Origin: Pycnococcus provasolii
Lineage: Eukaryota; Chlorophyta; Pseudoscourfieldiophyceae; Pseudoscourfieldiales; Pycnococcaceae
Direction: 5' to 3'
Length of the DNA: 64,000 nt
Assembly (NCBI GenBank): GCA_938743325.2
Contig: OW568893.1
Location: 186,001-250,000, forward strand
Each line of letters opens with the position of its first letter. The stretch's first letter is position 1. The position numbers were made by a program, and so were the translations under genes. Under the pieces are notes generated by a model. It saw only the letters and a program-made list of their open reading frames with translations, was not told the DNA's origin and searched no databases. This document shows, one piece after another, positions 28,831-38,520 of the stretch.

Positions 28831-31233
28831 CTATTGTGTTGGTCCTAGCAGGCCGAGCTCTGCTATGACCAGTTTTGTTCGATCAGATGTGTTGAGCTCC
28901 ACGAATCGAGCCTGGAATGGCGTCAATATGCTATTCACGTCTGATGCGCCACCAAGCAGTCTGTCCCAGAATTGGTCAACGTAGTCAAGGATTCGGCTTA
29001 GCACAAAATGTCCACTCTCGTGCAAAAGCTTTGGCTCCTTGCCTTCTCCCTCGGGACTGCATAGCTGACTGCTCAGACGTGCGAGTGCCACGTCGTTCTG
29101 CAGCCATGCGCGCGTTGGCACTAACGCCTTCAGTACGCGATCGCGCACATCCTTCGCTTGTTCAAATATCTCAACTATTTTCCGCATCTGATCATCGGTA
29201 ATGCGGAGCGATCTATCCTCCGCCTCGTTCAGAAGTGGCACAAGCACTTTCTTCATGTACACCATCATTGGATCGTCAATGTTGAGATGTTCGCATCCCT
29301 GTGGCGTCATGTCTTCATTGCTCAGAAAGTACGAAGGCGGGTGCACCGACACTCGGAAGTACATCCGTTGGCTTTCGTCGTAGCTGTCCGAACGGAATTG
29401 CAAGAGGGTTGCCATAGTCGAGACCTTGCAAATGTCTCGGAACTCATTGAGCATTGTCTTGCGCATGGTGCTCCAGATCCCGAGCTGAGTCCGAATGAGT
29501 ACCTCCTCATTTGCTGTTTGTGCTTTCATCGTGTCGCGCAGACAATACAGAAACTCCTCCTTTCTCGAAAGAAACTTCTCGTACCACCGCGGGATTGCGC
29601 TCACCTCAGCATGTGTTAGCTTCAACGTCTCCAGAATGGTGCGCCTCAGCGATTCACTCTCCTTGGCTAAGTCGCCTGCCGGTTCCTTAGTGTTGTTACC
29701 GTTGACCAGCCCCTGCAAAGTGTTCTCATTTTCCTGCACTAACGTGTTGAGTGTGTCGGGCGTGACAGAGTCTATGACAGTTTTCACGAGCCCTGAATAC
29801 CAAGATGTAAACTGTTCCTGAGTTTGAACGAGGTGAGAACTGGGAAGAAGAGGTGGGAAATAGTTGAGAAAATGCTGCGGTGACTGTGTCGCCGCAGCCT
29901 GCATCGCTGGCATCGCCGCCATCGCCGATTGCACAAATCCTGGTGGCAATGCTGCACCGCCAGCGGCGCCATTGCTGTTCAGCAGCGTCGATATGGCTGG
30001 TGCCGGAGCGGGGTAGACAGCCTGTCGCGCCATTGAATTATACGGTGGCATCTGCGGCATCTGCGGCATCTGCGGTATCTGCGGCATCTGCGGCATCTGC
30101 GGCATCTGCGGTATCTGCGGCATCGGCTTTGGCGGCATCTGCGGCATCTGCGGCATTCGCTTCGGCGGCGGCATCACTGGATTGTCAGGCCCATTTGATG
30201 CTTTGAACGCAAATGTGAGAAACTGCTTGCACATGCGTGCTCGATTGAGGCTCGAGAGGAATCTGATGTGCTCAGGATTCACGTTGCTGAGATTCGAAAC
30301 AACCGGCCACTCGCCTTCGTATTCAACGACAACAGCGCCAGTCTTGCACTCTGCCGAGCTGGTGATTTCGAACAGGGCACTTGTCATCGACTCGTACGCC
30401 TCCTTGAATTCGCGGAAAGCAATCTCGAATTTTGCGTTTTCTTGTTTGGTGTTGGTGGTATCCGCGCGCCACGGTATACCCGCGAAGTCATCCAGCCTCG
30501 GGGCGTTGAATGCGCCACCGCTGCTTTGGGGTATAGACGTTTCCGCAAATGCGCGTTTTGCGGGCAACGCAGTTTCTCCCGCCAGCATCCGGCCCGCCAA
30601 ACCGGTCAAATTCGCACCGCTCGTTGTTGTCACTGGCGGCTGAGAAGACGGCGGCGGCGGCGGCGGCACATTTGACGTTGGTGATAGTGTCCCCCGCCAC
30701 ATCGGCGGAGGAGGAGGCGGCGGCGGTGGCGGCAGCGGTGGTCCACCATGCGCACCATTGGCCGCAGTTCTTGTTGTTGCCAACACTTGCTGCGTATGGT
30801 TCTGGAACATAGGAAGCGGTTCACCACTCAAGGGAAGTCCCGCCGCCACGTTGGCGTTTTGTAGCTGAGCAGCCTTTTCTTGCAGCTGTCTTTCAAGAGT
30901 CTTGAGAGTCTCTTCCTTTTGCAGCCGCTGTTCCTTGAGGCGTTGCCGGTACCGCCGACTCGCGGAAGCCACCTGCTTGCGCCTGTGCAGGAGCTGTGCG
31001 TGCCTGCGTCGCTTAACCTCCTCGTCTGAGTCGCCCCTTCCCGCTCCCTTGCCGTTGTCAGTATCAGCTAGCGCTGCATCATCCTCTTCATATGAACCCT
31101 CGAAGTCCATATCTTCGTCTATGTCGTCAGCTTGAGTGGCACCGTTCACTTCCGCTAGGTCTTGCAAGACGTCTACCACCTCCTTCGTCAAGGTGTCGGC
31201 CTCCTGCACAACACCAGGATGGCTTTCTACCAT
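28831..31233 (-). CDS. Large protein with a bZIP-like region and an unclassified helical C-terminus
   Basis: 800 residues. An acidic start (about 40-70) is followed by KRRRHAQLLHRRKQVASASRRYRQRL and a leucine/coil segment (about 82-140) that resembles a bZIP basic region plus zipper. A Pro-rich stretch (PPLPPPPPPPPPPMW) and a PQM-repeat (PQMPQMPPKPMPQIPQ, about 350-395) follow. The last about 330 residues are helical (SAIPRWYEKFLSRKEEFLYC, LGIWSTMRKTMLNEFRDICK, DPMMVYMKKVLVPLLNEAEDRSL, ITDDQMRKIVEIF). They recall the organisation of plant TGA factors (bZIP plus DOG1 domain), though identity with DOG1 is not shown. Likely a transcription regulator. Stop TAG. Confidence 0.65.
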   Translation of the reverse strand: MVESHPGVVQEADTLTKEVVDVLQDLAEVNGATQADDIDEDMDFEGSYEEDDAALADTDNGKGAGRGDSDEEVKRRRHAQLLHRRKQVASASRRYRQRLKEQRLQKEETLKTLERQLQEKAAQLQNANVAAGLPLSGEPLPMFQNHTQQVLATTRTAANGAHGGPPLPPPPPPPPPPMWRGTLSPTSNVPPPPPPSSQPPVTTTSGANLTGLAGRMLAGETALPAKRAFAETSIPQSSGGAFNAPRLDDFAGIPWRADTTNTKQENAKFEIAFREFKEAYESMTSALFEITSSAECKTGAVVVEYEGEWPVVSNLSNVNPEHIRFLSSLNRARMCKQFLTFAFKASNGPDNPVMPPPKRMPQMPQMPPKPMPQIPQMPQMPQMPQIPQMPQMPQMPPYNSMARQAVYPAPAPAISTLLNSNGAAGGAALPPGFVQSAMAAMPAMQAAATQSPQHFLNYFPPLLPSSHLVQTQEQFTSWYSGLVKTVIDSVTPDTLNTLVQENENTLQGLVNGNNTKEPAGDLAKESESLRRTILETLKLTHAEVSAIPRWYEKFLSRKEEFLYCLRDTMKAQTANEEVLIRTQLGIWSTMRKTMLNEFRDICKVSTMATLLQFRSDSYDESQRMYFRVSVHPPSYFLSNEDMTPQGCEHLNIDDPMMVYMKKVLVPLLNEAEDRSLRITDDQMRKIVEIFEQAKDVRDRVLKALVPTRAWLQNDVALARLSSQLCSPEGEGKEPKLLHESGHFVLSRILDYVDQFWDRLLGGASDVNSILTPFQARFVELNTSDRTKLVIAELGLLGPTQ

Positions 31234-32280
31234 GGAAGACAGATTCGCTCTGGAGAGATTCTTTCAGGTTAACCTGTATCGTATGCTGAAGATTCCCGTT
31301 CTTGCCCCACCAGCTGCTGAAGCACCTAAAAAGAAAGCTAAAGAAGCACCAAAAAAGGAGTCAACCCGCTGAACCGCTGAACGTGCGTAGATGTGTAACG
31401 CAAGAGTGAGGCCGAGTGCGAAGTTAAGAAGAGTCTAAAGCGTTAAAAGCAGTCCGTGAACGCCACGGCCAACTGGGACAGGAACGCGGTGCCGACTGAC
31501 TGACGCCCGTCCGATGCCGGCTGTTCCACTGGGACGTCCCCGGGGCCCGGGCAGCCCGGGGGGGGGGGGGGGAGTCGCTGGAGTTTCCGACTCTGTTCTT
31601 CGAGAGCTGGGGAGGGTCGGACTTCGGAGGCCTCGGAGCGCGTTGAGCGGAAAGCACGGCCAGGCGCTTCCCATCCCGGGCAGAGGCGGCCAAGGGGTAG
31701 GTTCCTAGCCTGGTTTTCTGGGGGAGAGGGAGAATCGCCCGAGAACGAGATCTTCCGTGTCATTCGGCTTCGCCACTTCTCGACGGCCCCCCTGGCACCT
31801 GGGGGTATGTGGCGTTATCACAACGCACAAGAGCCCTCCTCCCCGAGGCTAACCTTTCAGAGTTTCAGCAACGCAACGCAATGCAACGAGAGAAATAATC
31901 ACAGGCCATGTTCAGGCGTGGGATCGAGATGGTGCCAGCGACGCGTCATCGTGCGAGGGAGGGAGAGGCAGAGGCGAAAGGCGAACGAAAATGGGACCCT
32001 TGGGACCCGTGATGTCGGAATGATGTCGTTTTCCCTCTCCCGTATCATCAGCCACTGGAAAAAATCCTGTTCAGCAGGGTCATCAGCCATCAGGCCGTCA
32101 GATACGCAAACCTGCAATCACGTGATCGTCAGCCAGCCGGCCGCCGAGGCGCCGACCAAAGGGGTTCGGGATCTGGGGACCCCCCCTTGAATGATCTTGG
32201 GGGCCGTCCCGTTTTCCCGTTTTCCCGCCCTGCTTCCCGGGGTTCAAACACCGCACTTCGCACTGCGCTGGTGACTCCTC
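31234..32280. other. Intergenic region with a G run
   Basis: About 1 kb upstream of the HMG/histone-fold gene. It contains CCCGGGCAGCCC joined to a run of about 15 G (31557-31571), flanked by GAGTTTCCGACTC. The layout (A/G-rich flank, homopolymer, CAGCCCGG) loosely resembles the reverse complement of 57600-57690. A 46-codon open frame starts at 31231 but is unsupported. Confidence 0.35.
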
Positions 32281-33285
32281 ATGGCGACCGACGACGCGAA
32301 CCCCGCAGGCGGAGAACGCGAACAAGACGAAGACGACGTGCCTGGCGAGGAAAAAATGGCGAACGACGACGACCAGCACCACCACCAGCAGCAGCAGCAG
32401 CACCAGCAGCAGGCGGCGGAGCAGGAGAACTTGGAGCACCGCCAGCCCAACCTTGGAGATGCAGCACCGCCAAGCCCAAAACAGAGGAAAGTGCTCGGCG
32501 TGTTTGGACAGACGCTCAAGCCAACAACCACCACAACCACAGCGGCGGGGGAGAACGTGAAAGCGGGCGAGCAGCAAAAAATTCCCAAGGTGCGCACGAG
32601 AACAGCGTACTTCATATTCGCGGAAGATGCGAGGCCCAAGGCGAAGGCGATGCTCGAGCAGGAAGCTGCGGCAAACAACGACGCGGAAACGACGCGCATC
32701 TCCGTCGCGCATGTTGCGAAGCGTGTGGGGGTGATGTGGGCGGCACTGTCCGAAGAGGAGAAGGAGACGTACAAAAAGAAGGCGGAGGAGGAAAAGAAAC
32801 TCGCGATCGAGACAGCCATCGCGAACATGGCGGAAGGAGTAGCAGAGGAGAAGGACGACTCCGAGAAGCCGCAAACCTCCACCGCCGCTCCTACTCTGCC
32901 AATTTCCGTCGTGAAGCGCATCGTCGCGCGTGATCCAGACGGTAAGCGCATCAGCGGTGACGCTCTCACCGCCATTACCTTCGCCACCGAGCTCATTTTG
33001 GAGACTCTGGCAACGTCCTCCTCGCGTATGGCTGCCGCGAACGGGCGTCGCAACATGAAGATGGAAGATGTGTTGGATGCAGTAGCGGCGGGGCGGGGCA
33101 CAAGCCTCGGCTTCCAGTTTCTGCACGAGAATGCAGGGCACGTTAGGCGAGTTGCTGGTGCACTTGCGACAAAGCGTGCCGAGGCCAGCGCCGATGCGAA
33201 AAAAACTAAAGCTGCTGCTGCCGCCGCCGCAGGCGCCGGTGCCGCCGCCCCTGCTGCCACCGGAGACGCAGAGGTGGCTGTGTAA
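32281..33285 (+). CDS. HMG-box plus histone-fold protein
   Basis: 334 residues. The N-terminus is acidic with a His/Gln tract (HHHQQQQQHQQQ, about 37). An HMG box lies at about 104-180 (RTAYFIFAEDARPKAK, VGVMWAALSEEEKETYKKKAEEEKK). A histone fold of the CBF/NF-Y type (DPB4/CHRAC-like) lies at about 205-275 (LPISVVKRIVARDPDGKRIS, ALTAITFATELILETLA, GRRNMKMEDVLDAV). The C-terminus is Ala-rich. Each domain is common in chromatin proteins; the pair in one chain is unusual. Expected role: DNA-bending partner in a chromatin-remodelling or replication complex. TAA stop only 27 bp from the convergent MAT1 stop. Confidence 0.85.
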   Translation: MATDDANPAGGEREQDEDDVPGEEKMANDDDQHHHQQQQQHQQQAAEQENLEHRQPNLGDAAPPSPKQRKVLGVFGQTLKPTTTTTTAAGENVKAGEQQKIPKVRTRTAYFIFAEDARPKAKAMLEQEAAANNDAETTRISVAHVAKRVGVMWAALSEEEKETYKKKAEEEKKLAIETAIANMAEGVAEEKDDSEKPQTSTAAPTLPISVVKRIVARDPDGKRISGDALTAITFATELILETLATSSSRMAAANGRRNMKMEDVLDAVAAGRGTSLGFQFLHENAGHVRRVAGALATKRAEASADAKKTKAAAAAAAGAGAAAPAATGDAEVAV

Positions 33286-33311
33286 CATGTTGAAAATAAA
33301 AAGAATATGTG

Positions 33312-33776
33312 CTACATGGCAACCGCCTCGTACAGTCCTGAAAATGCCGCCACTGCCGCTCTCCTCTGCGCATACACCGGATCTGCTCCTCCAGCCTCGC
33401 GTGCTACCCTTGCCCGTTCTGCCCTCCCCTCCTCCGTGTCTTCAAACGTTCGGAATGGCACGCTCGCATCCACAGACATGCGTGCCGCCTCACTTTCCTG
33501 TTGATGTTGTTGCTGCTTCTGCTCTGCTTGGTTTTTCTCCGTCTCTTTCTCCGCCACTGCCGCTCGCCCCTTGCTCGCCGCAATCTCCGCGGCGTGTTCC
33601 TCGGCGTACTGTCTGAGCTTACGTTCCGTCGCCGGCACGTCAATGTTCTCGGTGAAGTTGAAGACGATCTCCTCCTTCTCCTCGAGGTAGTCGTTCCACT
33701 GTCGCTCGGACGCGAAGTCTGCCTGCTTGAGCGTGTACACTGCGTCGACGCGCTGGCGCGCTTGGAGCGGGTTCAT
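33312..33776 (-). CDS. MAT1-like CAK/TFIIH subunit without the RING domain
   Basis: 154 residues from MNPLQARQRVDAVYTLKQ. The middle domain is typical of MAT1/TFB3 (DFASERQWNDYLEEKEEIVF, then NIDVPATERKLRQYAEEHAAEI), followed by a Gln-rich coil and the C-terminal CDK/cyclin-contact helix (YAQRRAAVAAFSGLYEA, compare ACHRALQDAFSGLF in animals). Usual MAT1 is about 310 residues with an N-terminal RING. No RING-like Cys pattern is found in any frame up to the divergent CcdA gene at 34103. Either the RING is truly lost or it lies in a distant exon. MAT1 assembles CDK7 with cyclin H. Stop TAG. Confidence 0.75.
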   Translation of the reverse strand: MNPLQARQRVDAVYTLKQADFASERQWNDYLEEKEEIVFNFTENIDVPATERKLRQYAEEHAAEIAASKGRAAVAEKETEKNQAEQKQQQHQQESEAARMSVDASVPFRTFEDTEEGRAERARVAREAGGADPVYAQRRAAVAAFSGLYEAVAM

Positions 33777-34102
33777 GGCGGAAAAACCGCGAAGAATGCC
33801 GGAGCACAAGGCTGGGTGGCCCTAGCGCAAGATCCGTTCGGGGATCCCTCTTTGGACCACAAAACATGATGGCGTTCACTAATATTACAACAAAAATCTC
33901 GGGCCGTGACTGGTCGTGGTCGTGGGAAAAAAACCGATTGGCGCTGGGACAAAAGAGGAAGATGGGAGGACTGAGGGGGGGGGTCGGTTTTGTGTTCTAG
34001 TGGGGGGGATACACCTTAGATCGAATACTCAAAGCCTGCCGCTTGTCCTCGTTGTTGTGCTCCTCTCCCCCCTTTCGCCATCAGATAACGATACCTAGCC
34101 GC

Positions 34103-35113
34103 ATGTTCGTGGCTTCCAAGGGCGCGCACAGGGTACACGTGTGCCGGCGCCTGACTGCGTCGGCGTCGACGTCGCCGGCTCCACGACGCCTCCCGCCGGG
34201 TCTCTTGTCTCGTCCTCCGTCTCGACAAAACTCCGGGGTGACGCGCGCGCTCTCGCTCGACGACGCGCTGTACCGCCTCTCGCAGAGCGCAGACGCGGCA
34301 GTGGGAACGACACTATCCGCATCGGGCGATGGGGCGGTCAACCCGCTGACGTGCGTCGTTGTGCTCGCCGCTGGACTCGCAACGAGCTTATCGCCGTGCA
34401 CGCTCTCTGTTCTGCCGCTGACCATCGGGTACATAGGCTTCGACGACGCAATGGACGCGAAAGCTCGAGGCTCATCAGAAGGAGCGACCAAAACGGACGC
34501 TGGCGAAGGGGAGGATGATGATGGGAAGGAGGAGAAGACTGTCGTGCAGAGGAGCGAGAGCCGCGTCTTCAGACGAGCGACGAGCTTTGCGGCAGGATTG
34601 GCAACGACGCTTGCTCTGCTCGGAGTGTCGGCGTCTGCCGTAGGACGCGTGTACGGAACGGCGGGTGGTACGGGAGCGAACGTGACGCTTACGGCTGGTG
34701 CCAGCTTGGTAGCCATTGCGATGGGTCTGAGTCTACTGGGAGTCATCGACGCGTCGCGTCTTGTGCCGAGTGCTGTCCAGCGTGCCGCCAACTTCGACGT
34801 GCGCGGATTAACCGCGCTCCCAGCTTGGCTGCGGGCGTACCTGGCGGGGGCACTATTTGCCCTCGCCGCGTCGCCCTGCAGCACGCCGGTGCTCGCCACC
34901 CTCCTCGCGTATGCTGCAACCAACGACGGAGGCGGCATCTTACTTTTTTGTTATGCCTTGGGCTACACCGCGCCGCTGCTCGCCGCGGCGTACGCGACTG
35001 GCACGCTGGGCCAAATCATGGCTTCACGCGGCGTCACCGCCGCCGTGACGCCAATCAGCGGCGCGCTCCTCGTGACCGGGGGTACGTACGCGCTTTTGGA
35101 CAGGCTTGTTTGA
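34103..35113 (+). CDS. ccdA: Plastid cytochrome c biogenesis / thiol-disulfide transporter CcdA
   Basis: 336 residues starting MFVASKGAHRVHVCRRL, with a Ser/Arg/Pro leader of about 70 residues typical of plastid targeting. Six hydrophobic spans follow. The two functional cysteines are in place: LSPCTLSVLPLTIGYIGF in the first span and ASPCSTPVLATLL in the fourth. A charged loop (EGEDDDGKEEKT) separates spans 1 and 2. The protein carries reducing equivalents across the thylakoid membrane for c-type cytochrome assembly and b6f maturation. TGA stop, with a run of A directly after it. Divergent from MAT1 with a 326-bp gap. Confidence 0.92.
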   Translation: MFVASKGAHRVHVCRRLTASASTSPAPRRLPPGLLSRPPSRQNSGVTRALSLDDALYRLSQSADAAVGTTLSASGDGAVNPLTCVVVLAAGLATSLSPCTLSVLPLTIGYIGFDDAMDAKARGSSEGATKTDAGEGEDDDGKEEKTVVQRSESRVFRRATSFAAGLATTLALLGVSASAVGRVYGTAGGTGANVTLTAGASLVAIAMGLSLLGVIDASRLVPSAVQRAANFDVRGLTALPAWLRAYLAGALFALAASPCSTPVLATLLAYAATNDGGGILLFCYALGYTAPLLAAAYATGTLGQIMASRGVTAAVTPISGALLVTGGTYALLDRLV

Positions 35114-35171
35114 GAAAAAAAAAAACTATTACAGTAACGTTGTATTTTCATGGTTTATAGACTTACCTTGT

Positions 35172-36607
35172 TCACCTCTCTTCGAGAAACTCGTCGATGC
35201 GCACACCGACGTGCCTGCCTCCGAGTAATTTCCCACCGCTATCCGTTGCGTCCTCCCAACCCAGTAGCGCGTCGCCGACACGCAGCGCCGCAACGGAAAC
35301 CGCACCTTGGTACGTCGTTCCTTCTTTCGCATTATTGCACCTCATGAGTCGGACAGTCTCGGCGTTTTGCAAGACAATGCTGACGGGCCTTCCCGATGAC
35401 TCGAATGACGCCTCGACCAACACCAGCGGGCGTCGCTCAACTTTCGCACGACCCACAAATGCACGAGATGTGGTACCTCGTGTTGCGTTGACAACCCGAA
35501 CGATGCCACCAGTTCTCAATTCTGAGAGGTATCTCGTCTTATCGTCGACGGGATCGTACACATACATGTGAGTGGACCCCGCGTTGACACGAAAGGGACG
35601 CGATGCGACGAAGTCCTAATTTGTTAGTGCGTTAGAATGTTAGTGCGTTGCTTATCATATGCGCCTTGGCTGCTCAGAGGTTGACGTACATTTTCTGCGC
35701 ACTCACTGTGAACGAGCAGATACGAGCCATTGTGATTTCCCACGAGCAATCCTTCGCCGTCACGCATTTCGGTACACAAGTCAGCGCACACGCGATGGCC
35801 CATGCCGAGCGGTGTGATGGCCGTCACCCGCGCGGCTGCCAAGGCACCTTGGTCACTTGCGCGCTGTTTGTTGTTTACTTGTCCATCGCAACGTGCGGCA
35901 ACGTCCGCCGCAATGGCTGCGAGGTCGCTAATGTTTTCCGTTTTCACGATGATGCCGTCAAGTCCCATTTCAAGCGCGTCAAGCATCGCGGTTGCGGATG
36001 CGCGGTCGTACGCAACTCCCACGAGCGTTGGGCGGCAGCTGCTGTTTTGTTGCGCCGCCGCGACGATGTTCTCGCTGACGATGCTCGCCCAACCTGTGGC
36101 ACCTGGGTCCAGTATGAAAATGTTGTGGGCGCTTGCGCTGCCGACAGCCTTCTCCGCACTCCGCGCCTTTTCTCCGTTCGAGACGTCGAAAAAAGTTCCG
36201 ACGATGACTTTGTTTTCGTCAATGAGCTTGCCGTGCTTGCTTTTTAGGATGCGCACGCCCGCCGCGAGTGCGCGCATCGCGCTAGCGTTGGCCTCAGCCT
36301 TCGCCGATTTTGGCTCGTCTGCATCAACGATGGCGACGTTCGTGAGCCCAAGTTCTAGCGCTTTTGCAAAGGACGCTGGCGTCTCGGGCCAGTAAAACGC
36401 GAACGGCCGAGTCTTATTGCTCAGAATGTCAGCCGCTGCTGCAGAAGCTGTTGTTGTCTTTGCGTTGGTTGGCGCATCTTCGTTACTTGTTCCCGTTCCT
36501 TCTCCCAAGGAAACGCGCAGAGGCGGAGGGGCGCGCTTGCGTACCCGTGCGGCGTGCGTGCGTGTTCGCACGTGTGTCGCTTGTGGGAGGTGGCAGGCGG
36601 TGGACAT
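35172..36607 (-). CDS. 3-dehydroquinate synthase II (archaeal-type AroB') homologue, plastid-targeted (2 exons)
   Basis: Exons 36607-35690 and 35615-35172 join in phase 0 (SECAEN | DFVASRPFRVNAG) into 453 residues; the joined block is the family's most conserved segment, so the splice is secure. The start (MSTACHLPQATHVRTRTHAARVR) gives a basic Ser/Thr/Arg transit-like leader. Core motifs: PFAFYWPETPASFAKALELG, TPLGMGHRVCADLCTEMRDGEGLLVGNHNGSYLLVHSE, YLSELRTGG. In archaea the family makes dehydroquinate from an aminodideoxyheptulosonate (EC 1.4.1.24). Plants and algae carry the family beside the normal shikimate enzyme, with unclear function. TGA stop. Introner-like intron. Confidence 0.88.
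35616..35689 (-). repeat. Introner-like spliceosomal intron, copy C (74 nt)
   Basis: Minus strand: GTACGTCAACCTCTGAGCAG, then GGCGCATATGATAAGCAAC, GCACTAACATTC, a second GCACTAAC and AATTAG. It shares ACCTCTGAxCAG and GCATATxATAA/AACAAC-type blocks with copy A, and GGCGCA plus GCACTAACATTC with copy D. Confidence 0.75.
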
Positions 36608-36799
36608 ATCGCAACCTCTAATCGCACGTGCTGACGGGGCGAAAAAAGGAGAAAATGGGTGACCCTGGGACCTGGATAATGCCGACCGGATAATGCAGCA
36701 GGTTCGGAATAATAGGGGTTGTAAAAACAAGAGGTGCAAAACAACGAGGTCGTGCTGAAGTCCCTTCCAAGAAAATAGTCACGCACTCACTCCCCGCCT

Positions 36800-37107
36800 G
36801 CTGAGAGGGGCGAATCGATTGGGGGTTTGTTTTGGTGAAACCCCCACTGGAGATTTGGTTTGTTTGGTTTTACGTCTTGACTTTTTCAGGACGTGGTGTA
36901 TTTATAGTGGGTGACTGACAGCCCACTATAATCCCCCCCTTTGGAATAAACAACTCAAGACGTTTTCCATTGATGTAAAGATAGCGATCGTGTGATCACG
37001 ATCGCTCGACGCGCTTTGCTGCTGGCGCGCTGGCGGCGCGCTTCTTCTTTTCTTTACACTTGTAACTCATTCTTGACTTTTTACTTACTTTCACTCGACC
37101 ACAACGT
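36800..37107. promoter_or_regulatory. Stacked hairpins upstream of a retroelement ORF
   Basis: Three perfect inverted repeats within 200 bp: TGGGGGTTT/AAACCCCCA (36820-36846), TATAGTGGG/CCCACTATA (36903-36930) and AGCGATCGTG/CACGATCGCT (36983-37006). They lie just upstream of the retroelement ORF at 37108, so they are likely part of that element's 5' region, though no terminal repeat could be defined. Confidence 0.5.
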
Positions 37108-37678
37108 ATGGCGTCTGAAGGTGATACCGGTGCCGGGGGCACACACCAAGAACACACACCACAACCTACAGGCAGTGGCTCGTTCCGTCATGGAACCGGG
37201 TCCGCTGGTGAACAGCGCCCGGAACAACCACTGCTCAACGACGAGGAGCGCGAAGATCTAGTCGTCATCGCGCAAAACTCGCCGCTGGCGTCGCAGCGAC
37301 TCAGCGCACGACGCGCACTGCTGGATGATGCGACACTACGCCATCAGCAGATGGAGGAGACAACGACAGCAACAGCGTCATCCCCAGGGATGCGTGTACT
37401 TGTCGCGAGGGCTCGGCGTGAACGCGACATGGCGCAGCAGGCTTTGGACAACGAACAAACAACAGCAGCTACGCCATCATCATCATTCCATTCACAGGGA
37501 TCGGAGTCGCCAACGCCGACACCACCACTACAACAAGTAGACCCAGATGCAACGACGATCGTCCTAACAAACAATCGCTTTGCGTTGCTGTCAGATGATG
37601 CAGCGACAAATGGAAACAACAACAATGAGCCTCAACAACAACCCGGAATTCGACAACCCGTCCAAAATACCGTTTCTA

Positions 37679-37710
<32 letters not shown>

Positions 37711-38520
37711 CCTACGTGGAACGCACCACAACGTGGTATGCCAACAACAGCAGTAGGAGCACAACCGTTCGAAGGAGGAGCACAACCGTTCGAAGGAGGA
37801 GCACAACAATCAAGCGGAACAATGCCAATGCCCTGGCGAGCAGGAGTGGAACCTCCACTCGGCCACTACGGAGCGCCTGCTGTACATCCCCAAGCGATGC
37901 CAGGACAACCGCAAATTCCATCAGGTTTGCTGCTACCGCCGATGCCACCTCAAGTACCACAACAGCCGACGATACCACAGAGTATGCCACCAGGAGCGAC
38001 GCTGCTACTGCAAGCAATGTCGCACCCGTCTGGCGCCGGCATTCCGACGACAGCTGGGTATGCACAAAAATTCGAAAATGCGGGGGCCCAATGGGAAGCA
38101 GGAGGAGTCTCGGGAAGCATACCGCCGCTCGGAGGTGGAATCCCTCCCTTGGCACCCGGACAAAACCCCAATTGGCAAATGAATGGACAACCCGGACCTG
38201 CCGGACAGCTACTTCAAACATCGTAGAGATGCGGCGATTCAAGTCTGTTCTGCAAGGGAACAGTCGAGGTAAAGAATTTGTTACATATTCAAAAACAAAA
38301 AATACGTGACAAAGTCGCACAGACGCACTCGCAACCAGCTGCGACGTTGCAGAACGTGCGGTCGCACGGATGGACGTGCCCGTCGTGTGGCATGCGCAAC
38401 CTATTCAAAGGACGCACGCTATTAAAACACCTGCAGACGTGCTGCCCTGATTTGGTCGTCGACCTGCACGGCACAAATGCAGTCCTGCTTCAGCTCAAAA
38501 GCTTGTGCATAGAAAACGGG
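37108..38520 (+). mobile_element. Retroelement remnant: ORF1/Gag-like protein with zinc-finger segment
   Basis: A Gln/Pro/Gly-rich coding region with a polar N-terminal half (LNDEEREDLVVIAQNS), a poly-Gln tract at 37681-37710 and QPFEGGA duplications, followed by a CPSCG...HLQTCC zinc-finger-like segment at about 38380-38440. Its N-terminal block is paralogous to the one at 49959-50100, including a nearly identical ATGGAACCGGGT stretch, so both come from one repeat family. The class (LINE ORF1 or Gag) is unsettled. It looks broken: the 3' part is missing and other sequence follows. No terminal repeats were found. Probably fairly young, given the intact composition. Confidence 0.55.

Noticed and set aside
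31231-31372. Small plus-strand ORF of about 46 codons (MEDRFALERFFQVNLYRM...), with a Lys/Ala/Pro tail
   Set aside because: It overlaps the start of the minus-strand bZIP-like gene by 3 bases, has no recognised motif and is short enough to be chance.
32098-33288. Long minus-strand frames opposite the HMG/histone-fold gene
   Set aside because: Low-complexity antisense of a real domain-bearing gene.
36607-36739. Longer N-terminal start of the DHQS-II gene (MHLLFLQPLL...)
   Set aside because: The added 44 residues look like untranslated leader; the inner Met gives a better transit-like N-terminus.
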